From positions 223,423,353 through 223,487,352 of the forward strand of contig VDFB02373365.1 of NCBI GenBank assembly GCA_007258455.2: a stretch of DNA of 64,000 nt. Direction: 5' to 3'. The position numbers and the translations under genes were made by a program. Below are positions 58,551 to 64,000 of this stretch, piece after piece (position 1 is the first letter of the stretch; each line of letters opens with the position of its first letter). The notes beneath the pieces were generated by a model, which worked only from the letters and a program-made list of their open reading frames with translations, was not told the DNA's origin and did no database searches. This DNA is from Sequoia sempervirens. Lineage: Eukaryota; Streptophyta; Pinopsida; Cupressales; Cupressaceae.

Positions 58551-59484
58551 TGTTGAATAGGACAACTAAGAGGGGGGTGAATCAATTGTCACAAATTTTA
58601 ACCCTTAATTCAATCACTAGAACTAATACATGAAACTGCTTAAATGATTAATCATCAAAACATCAATGCAGTAACTCAAATCTAACACATAAACATAGTA
58701 ACACCAGATTTATGTAGAAAACCCAATAAGGGAAAAACCACGGTGAGGATTAACTCACACTATAGAGAATATCAAAACCAATTACAAAAAGGCTCACTAC
58801 CTGAAACAAGGCTCACTGCTTGAAATAAGGCTCACCATCCATAGGGCTACAACCCGGAGATACAAAAGATGACTCACCGCCATAGTACAAAATTTAAGGC
58901 TCACTACCAAAAGATTAAACTGATAGAATACACCTTCAATGTGCAGGGTTTAGTTCCACTGAAGCTCAAAATATGAAGTACTATCGCACACAGTAATCGC
59001 TCAACAAAACTGCACTGATAAAGCATTTAAGTTCTCACACTTTTCTTCTCCTTCATACACACACACATACACTTCTCCTTCTTGCTCCTTTTCATTCATT
59101 GATACCACACCGCATATGTTCATTCCTTAAAACATCTTATATATATACAAGCATATCTTGATCATCAACTAGGTCAGAACCATATATGATTTAAGCATTA
59201 TACCAAGTCAACTAACATCCATAAAGCATAACTAGTCTTCATAATATATTGTATACATTGAGTTGGCCAAGATCATTTAATATTAGAATCATAGCTTATC
59301 TTACGGTAGAAAACCGGACCTTAATAATTAACACACTGGACCAATCATACCAGACCAAATATAATGATCATCTTCAAAAGAAAATAGCTTTCGGTAACTA
59401 TCTCATTCATTTAGTATTGTGTTGACATCAATGACAACTTGTTGCCATTAATGACAACCTTTTGATGAAATCCAATTTCCAACA
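58551..59484 (-). repeat. C 5' LTR
   Basis: TGTTGAATAGGACAACT to TTTCCAACA, followed by ACAAC (59485-59489). TATA-like TATATATAT at 59139-59147. Confidence 0.92.
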
Positions 59485-59489
59485 ACAAC

Positions 59490-60916
59490 CTCAGACAGTG
59501 GTCCTACTTACGTCATTTGGAGGACACACATCAACATAGCACATGAGTGCAGTCTTGGAGTGGTACCTATATTAAAAAAATTGTGATGCAAAGAAGCTAT
59601 GTGACACAATAGGAACTTGACACGTTAGCACATGATTGAAACTTTGCAAGGCTTAGAAATTTAAAAATTTTGATGGACTAAATGAACATGATGCAATGAA
59701 AAAATGACATGTGGATGATAGCTAAGGAAATGGTAGGGACCAATTCTACAAGAACATAAGGATGACTAAATTAATTTATTAATTTATGTGATAAAAAATA
59801 CTAAGTTGATAACTAGCACCAAGGGGTTGGTCATCAAAAGATTTTGAAGGAAAAACTCAAGAGCCTATGACAAGCTAAGCAAGTCATTACTCAATTAGAA
59901 CCAAGGAAAATAAAAAGAATGAGGTAAAAAGAAGTAACTTAAATGAAAGCATAAGAAAATACCTTACCACCCCAATATCTTTATAGTCCCTTGGATTGAG
60001 ATTCCAATGGAGTGCACCCAAAACCCCAATGTATTGTCTCTTGGCTATACCAGACTAGGATGTGGATTGCTCAATAAACCAACATAACCTTGGGGAGATT
60101 GTGAATATTGTGATGAAAAATGGTAGCATAAGTTTGGTAAAAAAAGAATTGATGATAATGAAGGATGAGGGATCTTATTTATAGATTCAAGGTGAAGGAG
60201 ATGAATGGCTTAAATCTTTCCCAAAGATCAAGGGTTCAAATTGAAAAGGTTCTCTCAAGAAAGAGGGAATGTACAAGTTTCCAATGGGGGTTTATTGGAG
60301 ATGGAGGCTAAATGATATTAGATTGGATGAGATTGTGGGAGATTGTGATAGGATTCCCAAAAGAGGCAATCTTGGACGTCTTCCCATTTTTAGGGAGGTG
60401 AGTATCTAAAATTAGAAAAGTGAGAGGTGGACCCATGCAAATTCTAACTAAAAGGTGACATTTATCCTTAGTGGGTTTAGGAAAATGAGGTGGAGAACTA
60501 TTGGATGAATGTGCAAGATTGCACATGTGAAGGGGAAGGACACATGACAAATGATGGCAAGTTTGAGAGGTGGAATAATATAAAATTAGAAGAGAATGTT
60601 AATAGAGGTTTAAGGGATGGTTAGTTAATTAATTAATTGAGGATTAATTAATTAATAGGTTTAGAGGAATTAAAGGATGAGGACTAAGGTTAAACTAATT
60701 AAATTAATTAAATTTTTAGAAGAAAGGGGAAATTAATTAAATAAATATTTAATTAATTTTTAGAGGAAAAAGATGAAATTAATTAAATACAAATTTAATT
60801 AATTTTTGGAGAAAAAGGTGAAATTAATTAAATAATAAATAATTTAATTAATTAATTTAGGGAATATTAATTAAAATTTAAAATAATGAGAATATGAAAT
60901 TTTGGGTGCCACAACA
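59490..60916 (-). repeat. Probable LTR (D), Tat-type layout
   Basis: On minus it starts TGTTGTGGCACCCAAAATTT at 60916, has TTAATTAA-rich tracts at 60616-60860 and a TATA box CTATAAATAAG at about 60174-60184. That is the same spacing as in the LTRs of A and N1 (start, AT tracts, TATA near 700). The other end is not resolved and may be cut by element C. No PPT or primer site is clear, so it could be a solo LTR. Confidence 0.45.
60174..60184 (-). promoter_or_regulatory. TATA box of probable LTR D
   Basis: CTATAAATAAG on minus, about 735 bases from the presumed LTR start. Confidence 0.4.
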
Positions 60917-61019
60917 GGTTGCAAGGGAGGTTTAGAGTTTTAGCAAAAATACATAAAATCACACTTACTATAAGCCCTAAAACCCTAAAACTTTAAAATT
61001 AGTGTCAACAAAATGTGCA

Positions 61020-61345
61020 TAAAGAAGCCACCACAAAGCTCTTTGGAAAAAGTTGGGAGAAATACATTAAAATAAATCCTTGGTAAAAAAATTCTTGAAA
61101 AATAAATTATATACCCCCTCAAGATAGAGGATGGTAGTTTAGTCACTAAGCACATGAATATTTTTAGTATAAGTGTGACCTAGTTTCTTGGAGTGAATAT
61201 GGAGGAAGATCATTGTATGACACTTATTTTTTTGTTTCTTGACTTATAGGATCACCTTGTGATAGCCATCACGAGTACTACCTCTAAGCTCAAGATGGAT
61301 GAGGTAGTGGCATTCTTACTCTTAGAGATGTAGAGAAAATATTTA
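61020..61345 (+). pseudogene. Copia gag remnant (F)
   Basis: Scattered over all three + frames: ATTKLFGKSWEKYIK, LKIEDGSLVTKHMN, MEEDHCMTLIFLFLDL, DHLVIAITSTTSKLKMDEVV and AFLLLEM. The order 'LW-x-KL...Y-x-K, LYxLKMEDGxSVTEHLN, ED-x-x-x-x-LLxSLPDSYDHL, MDEVVAxLLxEE-RR' is that of copia gag polyproteins (UBN2-type). It breaks off just before LTR E, which probably inserted here. It carries the RNA-binding capsid function in a live element. Confidence 0.6.
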
Positions 61346-61678
61346 AATTAAATAAGGAGTTCCTATACATGTTACATTAGGTGTTGTACAACTTGCATAG
61401 CATTGGATTAATTTAATTATGTAAAATAAATATTTGTTATGGTGCATCCTTATGATATGTGTTTAGCCACAATAAATATGTATTTGGGGCCACTTGTAGA
61501 GTTGTACATATAACATTGGGTTAGATATTTTATGTGTGGATTGCACATTGGTAAAATATTTAATGTTGAGTAACTAAGTACTAAAAAGTAAATGTGGGGT
61601 CAATGGTTTTGTGAACTTATGGTTTTGAGTCGCATGGTTTTACCTTACCACTTGGTTGTATATGTGTGATCTTGAGTC

Positions 61679-61686
61679 TATAAAAG
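61679..61686 (+). promoter_or_regulatory. LTR TATA box, LTR E
   Basis: TATAAAAG, about 310 bases into the LTR. Confidence 0.45.
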
Positions 61687-61975
61687 AAAACACATTTTTA
61701 GTGGTTGAGGTTGGCTAGTTGGGTTTTTGGCTTAGCTATCATTGTATTGAGTCTTCTTCTGAGGAGTGCATATGTGAAGCATGGCATGAGATGTGTGGAT
61801 AAATTCTTGGACACATGGAGGAGCATTGGAGGAGTTTGATGTTTTAAAGTTATTCATGTGGAATTTGTAAGTGTATTTTAATGTTTCATTACTAAATAAT
61901 ACATTGAGTGTGGATACTTTTGGAGGTTTGGTTTTTCCCTCTATGAGGATTTTCCTAGGGTATATTTATTGCAAT

Positions 61976-62330
61976 GTGCATGCCCTTGGTCTCCTTGTGT
62001 TGTGCAACAGAACACTCGGGTTTTTGACATGGCTTAATTGCCTCTCATGGATTCATTAACTCTAGCAGTTGTATCATGAATTAACAGGTCGATCTTTTGG
62101 TGCAATGGCAACCGTCTTTGCAATAATTGGTATCATTAAAGCCTGGGTCACAGGTTCGAACCCATTGCTTGCACTCGAGGGATTTTTTCAAGGTGTGTGC
62201 CCTTGGTCTCCTTGTGTTTTTCAGCACAATGCTCAGGTTCATGGCATGGCTCAACCACCTCCCATGGATTCATTAACTCTGGCAATTGTGTCAGGCATTA
62301 ACAAGTCGATCTTTTGGTGCAATGACAACC
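61976..62330 (+). repeat. Tandem duplication with tRNA-like module inside LTR E
   Basis: GCCCTTGGTCTCCTTGTGTT...GGTCGATCTTTTGGTGCAATGGCAACC occurs at 61976-62113 and, with about ten percent change by eye, at 62198-62332. Between the copies lies an A-box-like GGTGCAATGGCAACC (62099) and a perfect B-box GGTTCGAACCC (62153-62163), as in tRNA-derived SINEs. Confidence 0.5.
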
Positions 62331-62474
62331 ATATTTGCAACAATATCTTGTGTTATATTGTGGTATGTCTTTGATATTTGCATATGGTTATTATGTAAGC
62401 TTGTATTCATGTTTTTCTCTCGTGGATTTATGTAGGAAATAGATTGATCATCTTGTATGATTCTCTTAACATTT

Positions 62475-62490
62475 CGTATTAGAGCCATGG
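62475..62490 (+). other. Primer binding site candidate after LTR E
   Basis: CGTATTAGAGCCATGG compared with GGTATCAGAGCCATGG; two mismatches. Confidence 0.45.
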
Positions 62491-64000
62491 TCGTGGTTGT
62501 GGTGTTTTAGAAATCCATGTTTTGGTATAACCTTTCTTGAGTAGATTTGATGTAAAGTTGAAGCCATGAAATTGTAGGAAATATTTTAGACATTTCAAGG
62601 TATAGACACATTTGTAGGTTGTTTTGTAGATCTAGGGTTTTGGGGTTGTAGATTTGTGGTTATTTTTTTGTAGATGTGTGGTTTGAATATGAGTTTGGAA
62701 AAAAGGTTTTTTGGGTGTTCACCATGAGGATTTTGTAGGGGAAGTTTCAAAAATGACCTCTTGGGACAAAATATACCTTTTCATTGGATCCAAGAGGCTT
62801 GAGAGATGAAGATTGATATAAACTTGACCTTTTTTTTTTACAAGAAAAAAATGTAATTTTTTCCCCCAATCCTAGTTTGGTCGTACGAACATGAAATTTT
62901 TAGAAAATAATAATAATCATTCAACCTACAATGAAATAAAATTTAATTTTAAAAATCAAAATTACAATTATTAATTTTTTTGGGGGTTCGCAGACCCCCC
63001 ATGGCCTTTTCCACATGGTCGTGATAGGTTAGACAATATTGTTAACACTGCTAGCTATGTAAGTTGGTCAATCATCCATCATCTGAAAAATTGTTGGGTT
63101 AGCATCCCATTAGGCCCCTTTAATATTCAGACCTCACTCGAGCCCCCTCCACCAATAGAAGTTTTTTTATATTAAAAATTAAAATATTTTGATAATTTGT
63201 CGAATTTGTGTCACTCAGCCTGCCTCCACACCACCACTAGTAGAGCACTGCTTAGGCACCACCTTTGTGCCACCAAGTTAGTGGAGCATTTTTTGAGAAC
63301 CACCACTAATAAAGTGCCACCCAAATGCTACCACTGGTGGGTCACCTACCAACCACCACCACAAGCCTAATTGGACATTTATTTTTAAATGCCATAACTT
63401 TCACCCACAGTTTCAGATTTTCAACTTTCAATAGTCCAAGGAAATTTGTCTCTTTGAGAAATTTGCAATGGTATAGGTATAGTTTTTTTATTTTATATAT
63501 TTTATCAAATTTTTGTTCTTTGAAGTCAAATATGTCTCTAGAACACAATTTTGGTCATAACTTTTGCATACATAATTGAATTTTTTATTTTTGAATAGGC
63601 ATTAGAGATAATTTGAAGTGTGCCACATAGTGGTTCTGATAGTTTTTCACTTAGATGAGTGAAGATATTTTGGTACTTGTTTGATCACTTATAGGTTCCT
63701 ATGTTTTGGGGTGTGATTGTGTGAGCATATGAATGAATCAAGAGGTGAAAATTTGAGGGATTGCATGTTTTCTTGAGATATGCATGATGATACAATTGAT
63801 TATCATATTTTGTGCTTCCTAATATAGATTTACTAGTGTTTTTAGAATTTTGGATTTGATGGTGATTGGTACACATGTTGTCTTCTAGTTTGATGACATG
63901 GATCGACATGTGTGAAGACCTAGAGTCTTGGTATAGTGAGAATTGAGTTTAGGTACAATGTTGGTGATGATTATGGTGTCATGGATATGTAGGTACATTT
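62491..64000. other. Unassigned sequence at the right edge
   Basis: AT-rich with T-rich runs. A block of CCACCACTAGTAGAGCAC-type words (63220-63360) may be a local low-complexity repeat. No gag or other domain was found downstream of LTR E. The short open stretches are not supported. Confidence 0.4.

Larger units (their letters stand above)
38891..59484 (-). mobile_element. Element C: copia-type LTR element without pol, host of element B
   Basis: LTRs 38891-39850 and 58551-59484, 5-bp duplication ACAAC, exact initiator-Met primer site on minus, and an AAAGGGGGAGAT purine tract before the 3' LTR. Inside, it has a coiled-coil gag with zinc knuckles (57380-58500) and a separate ORF next to the 3' LTR (40053-42195). 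No protease, integrase or RT is seen on either side of the B insertion. C is therefore either a nonautonomous element or lost its pol in a deletion at the left border of B. The layout with a 3' extra ORF recalls Sireviruses, but that is inference. Confidence 0.85.
61370..62471 (+). repeat. LTR E, with primer binding site after it
   Basis: TGTTACATTAGG at 61370 and ...CTCTTAACA at 62471 form TGTTA/TAACA ends. TATAAAAG lies at 61679-61686. The sequence after the end, TCGTATTAGAGCCATGG (62475-62490), resembles the tRNA-iMet site TGGTATCAGAGCCATGG. This would be a 5' LTR whose element continues past the right edge. Confidence 0.5.

Noticed and set aside
62085..62170. Possible functional tRNA gene
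   Set aside because: B-box is good but acceptor and D/anticodon stems do not pair convincingly; more like a SINE relic.
62069..62374. 101-residue ORF at the right end
   Set aside because: It spans the tandem duplication in LTR E; the frame is not kept between the two copies.

Overview
The window looks like intergenic DNA from a large, repeat-rich seed-plant genome. It is AT-rich, holds no recognisable cellular gene, and consists almost entirely of decayed LTR retrotransposons nested in one another. The size and layering would suit a gymnosperm or another very large plant genome, but nothing here fixes the species.

Layout, outermost to innermost. (1) Element A, a Ty3/gypsy element of Tat type on the + strand, runs from beyond the left edge to its 3' LTR at 36018-37331. 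Its RNase H is split by element N1 (3123-26884, minus strand, target duplication GTAGG). N1 is a relative of A with homologous LTRs; it has gag but no visible pol. N1 is itself split by N2 (5835-13703, minus strand, target duplication TAGAG), a chromovirus-like Ty3/gypsy element with gag, protease, RT, RNase H and integrase, all broken. A copia-type solo LTR (24507-25622, duplication AAACT) sits in the 5' LTR of N1, and another LTR-like insert (27155-28640) lies between the two RNase H domains of A. (2) 37332-38885 is older host sequence with a decayed unknown ORF. (3) Element C (38891-59484, minus strand, duplication ACAAC) has copia-type LTRs, a gag with several zinc knuckles and an unknown 3' ORF, but no pol. 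It is split by element B (42203-57370, + strand), a nearly complete Tat-type element. (4) 59490-64000 holds a probable LTR (D), a copia gag remnant (F) and a further LTR with its primer binding site (E).

The most notable pattern is shared by A, N1 and B. Each carries, between the end of its coding part and its polypurine tract, an ORF on the opposite strand encoding a plant mobile domain (PMD) protein. Arrays of short degenerate repeats are also present: seen at both ends in N1 and B, and at the 3' end in A, whose 5' end is outside the window. In B the 5' arrays (TTTTAGCGCATC-like, about 21-bp period) and the 3' array (GATGCGCTAAAA-like) are reverse complements on the same transcript, so the RNA ends could pair. 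The element-sense order is LTR, PBS, repeat array, gag, protease/G-patch, RT, RNase H, second RNase H, integrase, antisense PMD ORF, inverted repeat array, PPT, LTR.

All coding regions carry stops or frameshifts, so no element appears autonomous. Most domain calls rest on motifs read by eye; no database search was run.
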